A DNA stretch of 64,000 nt from Linum tenue (GCA_946122785.1 CAMGYJ010000006.1:46210066-46274065), one strand, 5' to 3'. Shown: positions 1 through 11,635, counted from the stretch's first letter. Notes: generated by a model not told the origin, from the letters alone. Numbers and translations: made by a program.

Positions 1-256
1 TAGGGTTTGGGATGTCTTTCTATTATAAATATGTACCTTGAGTTTATGTCAAAATTAATCAGAAAAGTATTATCGAAGTATCTCTCAAAACCCTAATATC
101 TCTTCCTCTCAATTCATCACCTATTCCTAAAGGTCGTCGACCATTCTTCTACTCGATCCCCAAATTCTTCTTCTAAATCACTAGATCCCCAATTATGTTC
201 TTCCCAATCTCAATCCCTAATTCTATTCGAAACCCTAAAGAACCGTAGTTCTAACA
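1..256 (+). repeat. 5' LTR of element H (left-truncated by window)
   Basis: It aligns with 14,030-14,189 of the 3' LTR and ends in TTCTAACA directly before the primer-binding site. It carries about 95 bp (roughly 108-205) that the 3' LTR lacks; the gap in the 3' LTR is bordered by the short repeat CTTCC, so a microhomology deletion in the 3' copy is likely. Confidence 0.85.
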
Positions 257-257
257 G

Positions 258-270
258 TGGTATCAGAGCC
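258..270 (+). other. Primer-binding site, initiator tRNA-Met type
   Basis: TGGTATCAGAGCC lies one base after the LTR end. This is the standard plant retrotransposon sequence complementary to the 3' end of initiator tRNA-Met. Confidence 0.92.
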
Positions 271-281
271 TGGTTGCGAAT

Positions 282-389
282 ATGAGTTCATCACAACTCT
301 CAATCGGGAACGAGCGCATAATTGAAGATCTCGAGCAAAATATTCGTAGATGGGAGTATCCTCATTGTGTTAAGTTATTCGTCTCCTAA
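282..389 (+). pseudogene. Short gag-like start remnant of element H
   Basis: The first ATG after the primer site opens a 35-codon frame beginning MSSSQLSIGNERIIEDLEQN and then stops. Position and hydrophilic helical composition fit the start of a gag protein, but there is no diagnostic motif. The downstream sequence to about 800 has no long frame that continues it. Weak call, based mainly on location. Confidence 0.35.
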
Positions 390-809
390 CCCGGGTTCGA
401 ATTCAAGCATATATGTATCCAAAAACATGCATCGGATGAGCTAACATTTACGGGGGAGCGCCCACTGGGTTACAAATGCAGATGGGTTCGTTTCTGAAAG
501 CAGATTGAGGAATTCACGACATGGCACACTGCCGTGTTGGCCTCATAAAAGCAAACTCTACATTAAAATCCCCAAAGTTTTCGCATCTCCCGTCCATGAC
601 GAAGAGGCAATAACCGTACAACCACCATATGATGTCGAAGAAGGCCAGACCGACGAGCCGCCTCAGGCACCAACGAGTGAAGCGGATGTGACCGTGGCGA
701 TCTCGACTAAATCATGGCGGAGGAAGTGCAGCGGAAGGTGGAGGCACCAGCGGAAGCTAGCAGCGCAAAGGTTGGTAACGACCAGGTGGATGAGGCGGTG
801 AACCCGATT

Positions 810-1655
810 AATCCACCACTATAATCCAGCGCTAACGCCAGCGAACAACTGGAAAAAAGCAGATCCGGTGGCTGTAGAGGCCGCACCAACTACTATCCCT
901 ATTATCAATGGATCGAAAAAGGAGCTGATGACCCCTCCACCATCACCGCTCATCGTCCATTAATCAGTTGTCACTAAAGTGATTGTAGGCGAAGGCCGAG
1001 TTAGGCCAACTGCTCATCCTAAGAAGACGAAGGTAGGAGCCGCCCAGAGCGTCACCATATTTGTGCAAGGCCCTGCTGCAATTACCCCACGAGCTGGTTG
1101 TTTTTGCCAACAAGCGTGGGAGGTGAAAAATTAGACAGGCAAAGTGAAGGTATCGCTCAACTGTCCTTACTCTTCGAGAATTCTGTGCGTGCCTAGGGCA
1201 ATTAACTGGAAATTTTGGAGGAAGAAAAAGGCGATGTTTTCTCGGAATATGGAACAAATTAAGATAGTTGGTAGTGTTGTGCTAAGGTCACGGATAGAAG
1301 GAAGGAATCATTGGGGTTGCGAAGCTTGTACCACGACTAACAATAGAAGTGAATGTGAAGCTCGACAGGGGAGCTGTAAGGGGTGAGCTTGATGTCGTTA
1401 GTTTAGTAGGAGTTCGGATTGGCAGGACATTGCTTTCAATAAAGGGGTGGAATGTGTACAATGACAACCGCCGAATTTGGCGTCACAGTTTGAGTTCGCA
1501 TAAGCTTGTGGAATAGATGGAAGCGTTCAAGAAGGAGTAAAGCTTAGTTGACGATAGTGTTAAAAAGAGTTGCGGAATTTCTCTCTCGCTGGCATTGCTA
1601 GTGCTGCTAGATACAGAGGGTTGGATCAAAGGCAAGAACAGACAAATGGAGGAAG
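810..1655 (+). repeat. Internal duplication of element H, copy A
   Basis: This segment recurs as copy A' at 3,651-4,308 plus 5,390-5,660 (A' is split by a hAT element). Shared landmarks are the stretch starting AATCCACCACTATAATCC, a potential SWIEGRNHWGCEACTTTNNR reading frame (R in place of S in this copy), and the end ACAAATGGAGGAAG. The copies differ at many scattered positions and by short indels, so the duplication is not recent. No recognisable domain is encoded. Confidence 0.75.
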
Positions 1656-1683
1656 GGAATGCATGATCCGTATCCGGATTCTG

Positions 1684-2057
1684 TCATATCAGAACTCCAA
1701 AGCATTCCCAAGCCTGTTGGAAATTCTCTCGGACCCCTTGTTGGAAGGTGACAATATCCTTCTTCTGCATCATAACTAATGTACTAGCTAGGTGTCGATA
1801 CACAAAAGTTTCCATGACTTCGCCCCATGGCGAGGAAGTAGCTTGAAACTCCCTATACCATATGGTGGGCTCCCCTCGCAGAGTGTAAGTGAAGAATACC
1901 ATTAATCTGATCTTGAGTGAACCCCGGATATTCTCACAGCTTTGGCGGCCTTTAGAAAGTAAGACATATGATCGAGAGCACTCTCATCACTCACTCCTTG
2001 ATGGCGAAGTGTAACGATGGTCTCCTTCGTAATATGTTCCAACTCGTTTCGGTCCAT
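1684..2057 (-). pseudogene. Gypsy gag fragment, frameshifted
   Basis: The frame opens with MDRNELEHITKETIVTLRHQ and runs to about 1,904, then shifts; the next frame contains GEPTIWYREFQATSSPWGEV, which matches the region of plant Gypsy gag where a conserved Trp-Tyr follows an alpha-helical stretch. A stop and frameshift near 1,900 break the gene, and the fragment ends near 1,684. Assignment to the Athila/Tat group is an inference from the adjacent tRNA-Asp-like primer site. Confidence 0.6.
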
Positions 2058-2228
2058 GAGGGAAAGTCTATTCACAAAAGAAACTCTATAACCCGTGACG
2101 CACAAAGTTGGATAACAAAACACAAAACGATAAAAACTACGGAAATAACACAAACACAAACAAAAAAAAAACAAAAAAAATAAAGGCTAAACTAACAACT
2201 TGATGGTTTTCTACTAGTTACCAAGGCT

Positions 2229-2245
2229 CCCCGGCAACTGCGCCA
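2229..2245 (-). other. Primer-binding site of fragment B, tRNA-Asp-like
   Basis: Minus-strand TGGCGCAGTTGCCGGGG differs by one base from the complement of the plant tRNA-Asp(GUC) 3' end. The LTR begins a few bases away at 2,253 (plus-strand TG). Confidence 0.75.
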
Positions 2246-2588
2246 AAAAGTTTGATCGATTCAATCCGTGCAAGTCATTGTCAATAGTTAGCACGTCTCA
2301 ATAACTACCCCATCATAGGCCAAGTTTAACCTAGAGTGGCGTTGTCATATAGTGGTAATCAATGTCGTATTCACTCAGGTCTCGGTACCCTATCCTACTT
2401 CTCACGTTGTTGCTATTTAGCCAATTGGTTTAAGGGTTTGTGATAGAGGATTCAAGCGAACTAATAGTAGAGAGAACAAATCAGGATAAAAGCAGGTACT
2501 TCGGGGAACTATCCCTCACCCTAGCCTAGGTCTACTATGCGATGTCTAGATAAATAGGGTTTGTTGAATGTGGTGATTGAGCTCTTTT

Positions 2589-3000
2589 CCGTTGGGCTTT
2601 ATCAGATGCTTCCCCTAAACCCATGTCAGTCACCTCGATCTAGGATATCGTGTCTGCGACATTAAGCACATAGCTCCTTTCAATGGGTACTACCAACCGT
2701 CCACATCGAGGTTTTATCCCGGGTTGTATCTAGGAAGGCATTCCTATGGCAGGGGTACGGTCTCCTCGTCCACCATAGGATTCTATTCATACATCCGTTG
2801 GGCTTTATCAGATGCCTCCCCTAAACCCATGTCAGTCACCTCGATCTAGGATATCGTGTCTGCGACATTAAGCACATAACTCCTTTCAATGGGTACTACC
2901 AACCGTCCACACCGAGGTTTTATCTCGGGTTCTATCTAGGAAGGCATTCCTATGGCAGGGGTACGGGCGCCTCGTCCAACATAGGATCCTATTCATACAT
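2589..3000. repeat. 206-bp tandem duplication inside the fragment B LTR
   Basis: Two head-to-tail copies, 2,589-2,794 and 2,795-3,000. Both start CCGTTGGGCTTTATCAGATG and end in TATTCATACAT. They differ at only a few positions, so the duplication is younger than the fragment. Confidence 0.9.
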
Positions 3001-4308
3001 CAAACCTCAATTTCCTTGATGATGCATATGCATCTAACTATAAAACTCCATACCCAGCGTAGAAACTCAAGTAGACTAGTAGAGAAGAGTATGGTGAATT
3101 AATCAAATAAAATCAAAGCTAGAGAATCAACGAAATCAACTAGATAAACACATGCATTCATTAAAATCCTAAAATATTCCTTCATTACATAGTAACCCTA
3201 GAACTAGAGTTTGGGGTTTAGAACCCATAGTACTTTATAGGACTACTCCATAAAGGAGGGAAGAAGATACATAGAAGAAATTGGGGAAGACTTGATGTTG
3301 AGGAAGATGACTCTTCTCTACTAGCTCCTCCTCCTTCTTCTCCTCTTCTCCTTCCTTTAGCTTCTCTCTCTTCTTTCTCTCTCTTACCAAAAATTCTATC
3401 TCAAAATCAGCTCTCCTCATTGGGCGAAGAGGGTCTTCTATTTATAGGCTTCAAAGGACGGTGAAGTTTGGGGTCGTATAGCATGGAGATCGCGGCCACG
3501 ATCTTCCACCTTGAGGCTGTGATCTGGCGACACTACTGTTTTGGCTTCGGGGAGAGGAGTTTGCGGGCTGACTTCACGGTCGAATTGGAGAAACTCTATG
3601 TTTCTTCACGAAATTCGCGCACTCAGCTCCAACCTCACTTTTATAAAACCACCACTGTAACCCAGTGTTAACGCCAATGAACAGCTGAGAAAAAGCAGAT
3701 CCCGTGGCCGTAGAGGTCGCACCAACTACTACCCCTATTATCAACGGATCGACAAAGGAGTTGATGATCCCTCCACCATCGCTGCTCATCGTCCATTCAT
3801 CAGCTGTCACTGAAGTGATTGTTGGCGAAGGCCGAGCTAGGTCAACTGCTCATCCTAAGAAGACGAAGGTAGGAGCCGCCGCAGCGCCACTAGATTTGTG
3901 TTAGGCCCAGCTCCAATTACCCCACAAGCTGGTTGTTTTTGCCGACAAGGCATGAGAGATGACTCGGATGATGGGCTTTTAGTGGGAGAAGATTTTGGAA
4001 TTGGTGATAGAGTTTCCAACAATATGACCAATAAATTATTGTCCTTAGTTATAAAAAAAATAATATGGGGAAAGAGAAGGGATCGCTCAGCTGTCCTTAT
4101 TCTTTGAGAATTCTGTACCTAGAGAAATTAACTGGAAATTTCGAAGGAAGAAAAGGGGATGTTTTCTCCGAACAGGGAACAAATTAAGCAAGTTGGTACT
4201 GCTGTGGTAAGGTCATGGATGGAAGGAAGGAATCATTGGGGTTGTGAAGCTTGTACCATGACTAACAATAGAAGTGAATGTGAAGCTCAGCAGGGGAGTT
4301 GTAAGGGG

Positions 4309-5381
4309 CAATGCAGTTAAAAGCGCGATTCTACCTAAAAGCGTAAAAGGGGTAAAATCGAAAAGCGGTGAATCAAAGCGTAAAAGCGTAAGTTTTTATG
4401 CATCCTGTATAATAGTTAAAAATTTATTAAATACGGCATAAACTATGTAAAATATGAGTGCACAAAGTTTAGATAAAAGAATAAATACCTGCAATTCATG
4501 TCTAAATTAAAACAAACTATTATCGAGCCATGACCACATGGCTCTTCCGCTGTACTCTTCGATCCATTGATCTCCCACCACTACAACAGCCACCGTTGTT
4601 TCCGCCTCCGCCTCTATATTAATTAATCGTACAATCCAACTCTTTGTCCTAGAAACTAATAAAAACAATTGCTTTCCCCTTCATTGAGTAGACGGCGAAT
4701 CTTCATAGTTACTGATGTACAATGAAAAACAACTACTCAAATTGGTGAAGACTGAAGTGGCGATGAGCTAGGACAAGGAAGAGACAGAAACTAACTAGTT
4801 GTGTCGTCGGCGAGTGGCGATAGGCGATGACGAGTCCGATGGGCGATAAGCGACGGACGCTGCCGTGTTAGAGGCTTGGAGCCTTGTAGCAGCTGCAAAT
4901 TCTTCGCTGGAAGGTGGTGGACTGGCGGCAACGGTTGAAAGCCATGTAGCAGCTGCAAATTCTTCGCTGGAGCCTGGAAGGCCTGCCTCGCGACGGCGGC
5001 GACAGACGATGACGAGTAAGGAGGGCGGCGGTAGGCCTGCCTCGTTGGAGTGCTGGAGACAGGAGACAACGATTAGGAATTTGGAAGAGTTTGGCAGCCT
5101 CGTCCCGATATCCACCCTATTCCCTTCTTCTTTTTTGTCCGAAGTGCACAAAACGGCGTCGTTTTGGTTTGGTGGAGGCATTTTTCTCCTTTGCTTGAAA
5201 TCGGATAAAATCGGTTTGAAAACGCGATTTTATACGATTTCACCGATTTTAACGATTCTACTAACGCTTTTGACCGATTTTGAGTGAAAAACGATTTTAT
5301 TAGTGATTTGAAACGTTTTCCTACCCTAGAAACGTAAAATCGTACGATTTTACGCTTTAAAGCGCGATTTTGACTACACTG
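4309..5381. mobile_element. Non-autonomous hAT element, 1,073 bp
   Basis: Flanked by a perfect 8-bp TSD GTAAGGGG (4,301-4,308 and 5,382-5,389); the empty site is preserved in copy A near 1,378-1,385. Ends are CAATGCAGTTAAAAGCGCGA and, reverse-complemented, CAGTGTAGTCAAAATCGCGC. Subterminal regions are packed with AAAAGCG and CGATTTT repeats, typical of hAT transposase-binding regions. No transposase is encoded; the GC-rich middle (4,790-5,110) has no recognisable domain. Its left end and middle are related to the tandem array at 51.8-54.2 kb. Confidence 0.9.
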
Positions 5382-5660
5382 GTAAGGGGTGAGCTTGATG
5401 TCGTTGGTTCAGTAGGAGTTCGGATTGGCAGGAAGTTGCGATAAAGGGGCGGAATGATTACAATGACAACCCCCGAATTTGGTGTCGCAGTTTGAGTTTT
5501 CATAAGTTTGTGGAAGAGATGGAAGTGTTCAAGTAGGAGGAAAGCTTAGTTGACGATTGTGGGAAGAAGCGTAGCGGAATTTCCCTCTCACTACCATTGT
5601 TGGTTCTGCTAGAACAGATGGTGGGTTGGACCAAAAGAAAGAATGGACAAATGGAAGAAG

Positions 5661-7274
5661 TGACTCACACAAACTACACTGTGATTTAAATCCCGACTAG
5701 AGCTCAAGCATAAACTCTAGTCGGGTGCAGTATAGGGCAAGTATCTTGCAAACGGTTTTGGGTTTAAAACTAAGAGAGCTACAAAATACACAAACAAGGA
5801 TAGTAAATCGAGGAGAATTATTTATGAGAGGAATGCACTTGGGTATTGCTTCCCCTAGTCTCGTGCTAAGAAACAGTGAATGAAACCCTAGTGTGGAGGA
5901 CGTGTTAATATACCATGAGAGGAGTGCACCTAGTTAGGAACAAGCTCTTCTAGTCGATTGATCAAGGATTGGCAGAATAAGCTAGCGAACCTAGCTTTCT
6001 TGATGGAACAAACCGAGGAAACCCTAACTCTCTTAGTTGACGAATCTAGGATTGTTGCATCAAGTTAGTGGTCTAACTCTCTTAACCTTTCGGTTAAGGA
6101 TTGCAACTCTAGGCTAGACGATCTAGCCCCTCTAAATTGGTCAACTCAGGATTGCAAACCAATCCTTCGGAACTTAATCTGGACGGTGTAGAGAAACCAA
6201 TCATGGTGGGATCATGGTACTACTCCGATATTTGAGGTTTTGGCCCTAGTTTAACCTAACAATGATATAATGCAAGAAAGACTCACTAATCATGATTAGT
6301 TAAAGGTTTGTCCTAATTTTCCTAGGTGTGTGACACAAATTGGCCAAGAATCCAACTTCTCAAAGCCTCTTTCAACAAGGAGATCCTCTCCACCGTCAAA
6401 ATGACCCAATAATGAGTTAAAGCTAGCACATTCAATCATTCATGAAAAATACCTCAAATATTATATAAACATTCAATCAACACAATAAAATCAAGTTCTT
6501 ACATTCTAACACACATCTAGACTAGGATTCACAATACCCAAGTGAGTAGGGAGGCTATTCCATAGATAGGCAAGGGGAAACCAGAAAAAGGAGAGAAAGA
6601 ACCATGAAGAGATGACAATGTTCCTTCCTTGTTGCTTGAATCTCCCTTCAGAGGTAAGAATATTCACTCCTCTAGCTTAGGACAAGCCCAAATCTCCTTC
6701 TTCCTCCTTTGAGTGACTCTTTCTCTCTTGAATAGGAAGAGGAAACCCTAATCTCTCACTTGAAACCCTCCTTTATTATGAAAACTAAAACCCTAGAAAA
6801 GCCCCCTTTCTCTCTCCCATCAACCTTCTATTTATAGAGCCCGATAGTCACTTTTCAAGGTCAAAAGTCACGGCCGTGACATTGGAGCCCTGACCGCGAC
6901 ATTGGACCAAAACGTAGGTCTCTGGTGTCGTTTTGTTCCACATCATGGGCTGGGGATGATTTTAACGGTGAACAGACCGTGAACACACCAAGGTCCATTT
7001 GAGGTGCGCAAAAACCTCTTGTTTCCATCACACTTCACGCCCACTGTGCTATTGTCACGGTCAGCCAGACCGTGACAATCGACTTTTCTTCACTTTTTTA
7101 CACTTTTCAACTCCAATCATCTCGAACCTCGTCCTCGACCCTTCCACACGTTATAGGACCTGAAATTTGACAAAACAAGCACAACCTAGCTTAAAATAAG
7201 TCGAGAGACGATGAAATGCAAAGTCAAACTATCAAGAAATGAGGGGTAATATGTGTACAATTGGACCTGAATCA
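5661..7274 (-). repeat. 3' LTR of element N
   Basis: Plus-strand ends TGACTCACAC and CCTGAATCA; aligned over its whole length with 11,837-13,519. Minus-strand TATA-like TCTATAAATAG lies near 6,830. It includes short palindromic CACGGTC/GACCGTG-type motifs near 6,870-7,070. Confidence 0.88.
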
Positions 7275-7313
7275 CACCCTCACACTTGAACGTTTGCTTG
7301 CCCCCAAGCAAAC
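7275..7313 (-). other. Terminal polypurine tract and adjoining hairpin of element N
   Basis: On the minus strand a hairpin with 9-bp stem GTTTGCTTG/CAAGCAAAC (7,292-7,313) is followed by a purine-rich GTGTGAGGGTG that abuts the LTR. The same hairpin-plus-polypurine arrangement occurs at the 3' ends of both E units. Confidence 0.75.
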
Positions 7314-8890
7314 CAATATGAAAAGGTAATATTCCAACCTAACAAAGATAACTTGGGACATATCAAAGGGCACGCAATGGATGATTCTCAATGTTTATTT
7401 GGCATCAACACATGAACAGTTACAAGCAATACCGGTACCCACCACAAACGACACTCGAATGCATTAAGAACGTGCAAACAAAAAGTTCACACCTTGTTCT
7501 CAAATCAAAACAAGTCTTGACCGGACTACTCACCAACCACAACTTACCATACATAGAAATCAAGTCCAAGGAACAAACGAATGGGCAACATAGGTCAACA
7601 CCGGGATAAGATATGAACATGCAAAATGAGGATGAATCACTCACTCTCGACCAGTGGGGCCATGACCTTTTGGTGCAAAAGATGTGCACAATCATCAACA
7701 CTCAACCATATCGTCTCTCCACCACGGCGGCAACCTCTAAATACTAGAGTTCACGGGATGGTTGTCGTCACTAGCTTGTCCGGAGGTCTTAAGACACAGG
7801 TTCAAATGACTGGCAATTGTCTTGGACATGGGAAAATGCCTTTTGGGTGGTGGCAAGCAAAGCATGAGGTTCTACATCTTCAACCTAAGACACAAGGTTC
7901 TATGGTTTCGACTAGAACATTCCCTATGATCAAAGGGCACTAGCATCGGCCAAAAACCATACTTCCCTTCTTCCAAACCACTACCAATCACGAACTACAT
8001 TCAAGCACACTTCTTCGGCCTATCTTGCTATCCACAATTCAATCAAAGTAGCGAAGGAGGTCAAAAAGAAATTAGGTATTTCAATGGCTTGAGTTCCAAG
8101 AAACCCTTTCTAGAACAAACACATCATTTCTTCATGGCAACTCTCTATCTTTATTTACCGCATTAATTACCTCATTTTCGATTCCCTTTTTCTACGTTCC
8201 TTTTTTTTTCTTTTTTGAGGGGGGTATTAGAGAGCCAAACACATGTCTTTTTTTCCGAGGGGGGCATTAGAGAGCCAGACACTAGGATGACTCACAATGG
8301 TTTAGACACAAAGAAAGGAAAAGGGTCGTTCTTTCAATCACCATTAACCTCAAAAAGCGAGAAGCTCCTAACATGAGAACGACCTAAAGTCACACTGCTC
8401 AAAGGGTTCGACGAGGGGATAAAATGTTTCGGGACAATCAACATTTGGGTGTGGACTAATCCTATGCCTCCATCATACTCACTAGTGACTACGGTGAATG
8501 TCACACACCATGGCGAGAGGGATCTATCACACATGAAAAAGATGATCGGCACAAAACTCACATGGCTACTTAATCACCCAATCATTTATTCCGATTCACA
8601 AAATTCAATGCATGACAATTGTAATCAAGGAGTAATTAAGTCAAGACATCCATTCATTTCCGCAGACATGAGAACTAAACATTTTCACTATCCTAATACA
8701 ATTCTCAATCATCATAATAGGATGCACTCGATACAAGGCAAACAATCCAAGGTCAAAACCAATAAACACGAGATTCTCCACAAATCGGCCACAATGAACA
8801 TGCAATGCTTGGATCCCTCAAATTTTTAAAATTGGGGCATACATCAAATATCTAAGCACTTAATCATACACACAAGCATAATAGATATAC
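7314..8890. other. 3' internal untranslated region of element N
   Basis: No supported gene. Many short frames exist but none matches a known domain. Two variants of the box TTTTTT(CT)nGAGGGGGGNATTAGAGAGCCA occur near 8,200-8,280. By position it corresponds to the long non-coding 3' region of the E units (58,360-59,370). Confidence 0.6.
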
Positions 8891-8891
8891 T

Positions 8892-8925
8892 ACCACCCAC
8901 ACTTAAGCTCGACATTGCCCTCAAT
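8892..8925 (-). other. Conserved internal polypurine-like box of element N
   Basis: The minus strand reads CCATTGAGGGCAATGTCGAG followed by CTTAAGTGTGGGTGG. The same box is found in both E units (58,320-58,357 and 62,411-62,446), always downstream of the ORF and the post-ORF hairpin. Confidence 0.7.
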
Positions 8926-9115
8926 GGCGTAAAATATGGGTTAGAATGATGATACCTCATAGCTTGGCGAGTGAAAGTCGGGACGAAATTGGGAAGGAGA
9001 TGAAGAGGAGAGAGCTTCAAGGAGACCAAAAACAAAGACAAACACACACATGCTCGTGCAAGGCGAGGTTATTACACAATAATAGTACTTAATATGAAAA
9101 CACACACAAACTTAT

Positions 9116-9133
9116 GTTGGGTTGCCTCCCAAC
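9116..9133 (-). other. Post-ORF hairpin of element N
   Basis: Minus strand GTTGGG-AGGCAA-CCCAAC: a 6-bp stem with an AGGCAA loop, about 40 bases after the ORF stop. The E units have GTGGGG-AGGCAA-CCCCAC at the same place, so one base pair has changed on both sides while the loop is constant. Confidence 0.8.
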
Positions 9134-9171
9134 AAGTGCTACTCTAACATCATAAGCTAGACGGTTGCTCC

Positions 9172-11635
9172 TTAAGCTTCGGTCCATCCGAGAACCTTCT
9201 TGAATTTGAGGTTCTCATCGTCGACGTGGAGCCTCAAGTCATGAGCATATGAGAATGAAATTTGATGATGACTCGTGAACTTGAGTGAGATGAAGCCTCC
9301 ACCCTTGAGACCTCTCCTTCTCCTTTTCTTATTCTTTATCCTTGCCCCCACAACATGTAATACATCATCGAATGACTTCCATCGCATTCACCAAGAGGGA
9401 TCACTGATGGTTTGGCCTTGGCTTGACAAAGAGTCGCAAACGGGTCCTTATCCAAAAGTGCATCGAGGTCGGGTAGAAAGCATTGGTAGAACTTGTAACT
9501 AGTGGATGCTTCATCCACCTCAACCTCCTCCTCATCTGGGACACCATTTGATCCTCTTCCCTCGTGACTTGGTCTTCAAAGTTGGTCTCGGGAAGGGGAA
9601 AATGATGACAGTTGCCAATGAGACACTCTTGATCCTCCTCACCATGGAAGTTCTCTGGGATGAGTACTTGTTGTTTCTCATAGTCTTCATTGACCTCCCC
9701 TCCAATCTCCACTTTTTCTTACAATTGTGAGAGACGATGGTGACTCGCTACGACACAACTCTTAACAAAGTTCAAGTGTAACCAATGAAAGGGACTGCAG
9801 TATAGTGTCACAAGTAATAAATATCGAATCCACGGGTCTCTAGGGTTATTATTACTCAGCTTTAGTTCATTATCTAGAAAATCAGATTAATATTTGATTA
9901 ACTAAACTACTTTACAAGCTAAACTAGGTAAAACTACTAATTACAGGTTGGGAACTCACTCAGGTATGATTCCTCCTATCTCCTCAATTACGTCCAATTT
10001 GTAATTGCCTTTGGTTGATTTACTATTGATTAAACTGCAGAAGATCCGAAAATAGCTTGGAATCTCTTAACCTAACCAAACCCTCTTAGACAGAATACTC
10101 GGCAGGCGACTAGCCTTCACCGGGATAACTACTAAGGCGATTCTCGCAGATCTCCACTACTTGGAATGAATTCCAGTACAAAGCAATAAATTGACTAACT
10201 CTCGCACAATCAATTCACTACTATCGATCAAGGAAGCTCTTAACCTAATCAGATTTTATCTATCAAAGGTTCAAGAAGAAATCAAGAGAATTTGATCAGT
10301 ATTTAATTGACTCAGTAAATCATGCCTTAATAGATTATAATCAAACAATATAGCATCCAAAGGTTCATACAAGAAAGATCCTAACACGTGGAACTAGAGT
10401 ACCTCAAAACCTAAGTGAAGGAAAGTTACTCCATAAAGAAGAGAGAGAATGCAGAAATCTTATCTAGATCTGCAATCTCCATATCCAAGCTTGATTCTAG
10501 AGCTCCAACGATGAAGAAATCCTCCAAAATAGCTCCAAAAATGATCACAAGTTTCTCTCTTCTCAGCCCGTGTTTCAGCCCTGCCCGTGTTTCTTCTCGG
10601 CACTAAAAACCTGGGCACAAGAGAGAAAAACACAGTTGTGTTTCTCCTGTCTGTGTTTCTTCCCCGGTTCTTGTTCCACTGTCTTTGACGCTTCGTTTCT
10701 CCCTCATCCGAACTCTGAATCACTTGCCGTTTAATTCTAGATGCTCGTATTATCATACTTTTTATTTTCATGACAAGATTACATGATTATTTTTCCATAA
10801 GATGAGGTAGAAATCCATTCTTCTTCAGGTCATGCCCGAGCTTCTTCTCCCGAATAGCCAATTGATCTCCGATTGACTTGAAACTTGCGCCTATGCTTCA
10901 CTTTACGTGCTAGGACCTGAAATATGACAAAGGAACACAACCTAGCGTAAAATAGGCCAAGAAAGCAGAAAATCAATAAAAAACGATCAAGAAACGAGGG
11001 TGCAAACTTGTGCAAATATGATGCTATCATATGGCATGCACAAGCTCGTGTCACCTTCTCTTCTAGTGTCAAACCGGGAGGAGGGAGGTGTTGGAAATCC
11101 ATGTCGGAGCTCGTTCTTCCAAAATTCTCATGGCTCGCCTCTTTGGCTTTCTCTCTTTCTTCCAATGGTAGGAAGCGATTGTGAGCAAGTTATGCACATG
11201 CTTGCTCAACAAGCCCTCCTAGCCTCTTGTGTTTCGAAGGAGCTCCTTCGATTCCTGTAGAAAGGTTGAGTCGAAAGGGTCGGCAATTGGGAGGTCCATG
11301 CTAGAGCACCCTTCATCGGTGCCCCGAGAAAATCGCACCACCATGATCTCTAATTTGCTCTTTGGCTTCGGTTTTGGAGTGGCACATAGTCTTGAGGTTT
11401 GTCCCATGAAAGCCTCCATGGCCAACTCCAACTTGGATTTCACCTCGAGTTGTGGAGGCAAACCCTCTTGATATGGGGAAGCTTCTTCGTATCCCCATGA
11501 TCATGGTTGCTCTTCTTGGAAGGGAGGTTTGTAGTAGAACCCGGATCCTTGACTTCCCCCACCTTGATCGTCCCATGAAGTTCCGGGGTAACCACTCTCG
11601 GGTGGTGGTAGATACCCCCACACTTGGGTATCCAT
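9172..11635 (-). pseudogene. Broken copy of the non-pol ORF carried by element N
   Basis: The start at 11,635 (minus) encodes MDTQVWGYLPPPESGYPGTS, clearly related to the start of the intact E1 protein (MDSQ...WGYPPPPEWYYPETS). The matching C-terminus is split across frames and includes LLDKDPFATL, PLGECDG and DENLKFKKVLGWTEA, ending at 9,172. The frame has an internal TGA soon after QEEQP (near 11,507), further shifts and a solo LTR inserted at 9,741-11,029. Function unknown; no retroviral enzyme domain or zinc knuckle is visible. Decay and insertion show it cannot make a full protein. Confidence 0.75.
9741..11029 (-). mobile_element. Solo LTR of a related Gypsy family inside element N
   Basis: Starts on the minus strand with TGATAGCATCATATTTGCAC and ends with GTAGCGAGTCA; TSD GATGG/TATGG (9,736-9,740 and 11,030-11,034; one mismatch). 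No internal region remains, so it is a product of LTR-LTR recombination. Its body is alignable with the E LTRs, for example the stretch around CTTGGAATCTCTTAA and CGGCAGGCGACTAGCCTTCA near 10,060-10,120. Confidence 0.8.

Larger units (their letters stand above)
1656..3648 (-). mobile_element. Gypsy-type fragment B: gag start, primer site and LTR, minus strand
   Basis: Read on the minus strand this is an LTR (from about 3,648 down to 2,253), a tRNA-Asp-like primer site (2,229-2,245) and the start of a gag gene (2,057 down to about 1,684). The minus-strand TATA-like sequence GCCTATAAATAG lies near 3,448-3,459. Both outer ends are truncated, with no clear 5-bp TSD, and the fragment sits exactly between the two copies of the H internal duplication. 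That suggests it arrived by recombination rather than clean insertion. Confidence 0.7.

Noticed and set aside
1..15. TAGGGTTTGGG at the window start looks like telomeric repeat
   Set aside because: It is part of the H LTR, repeated at 14,030; no TTTAGGG array follows.
380..410. CCCGGGTTCGAATTC resembles a tRNA/SINE B box
   Set aside because: No A box at the right distance, no cloverleaf and no poly-A tail or TSD; too short to support a SINE or tRNA.
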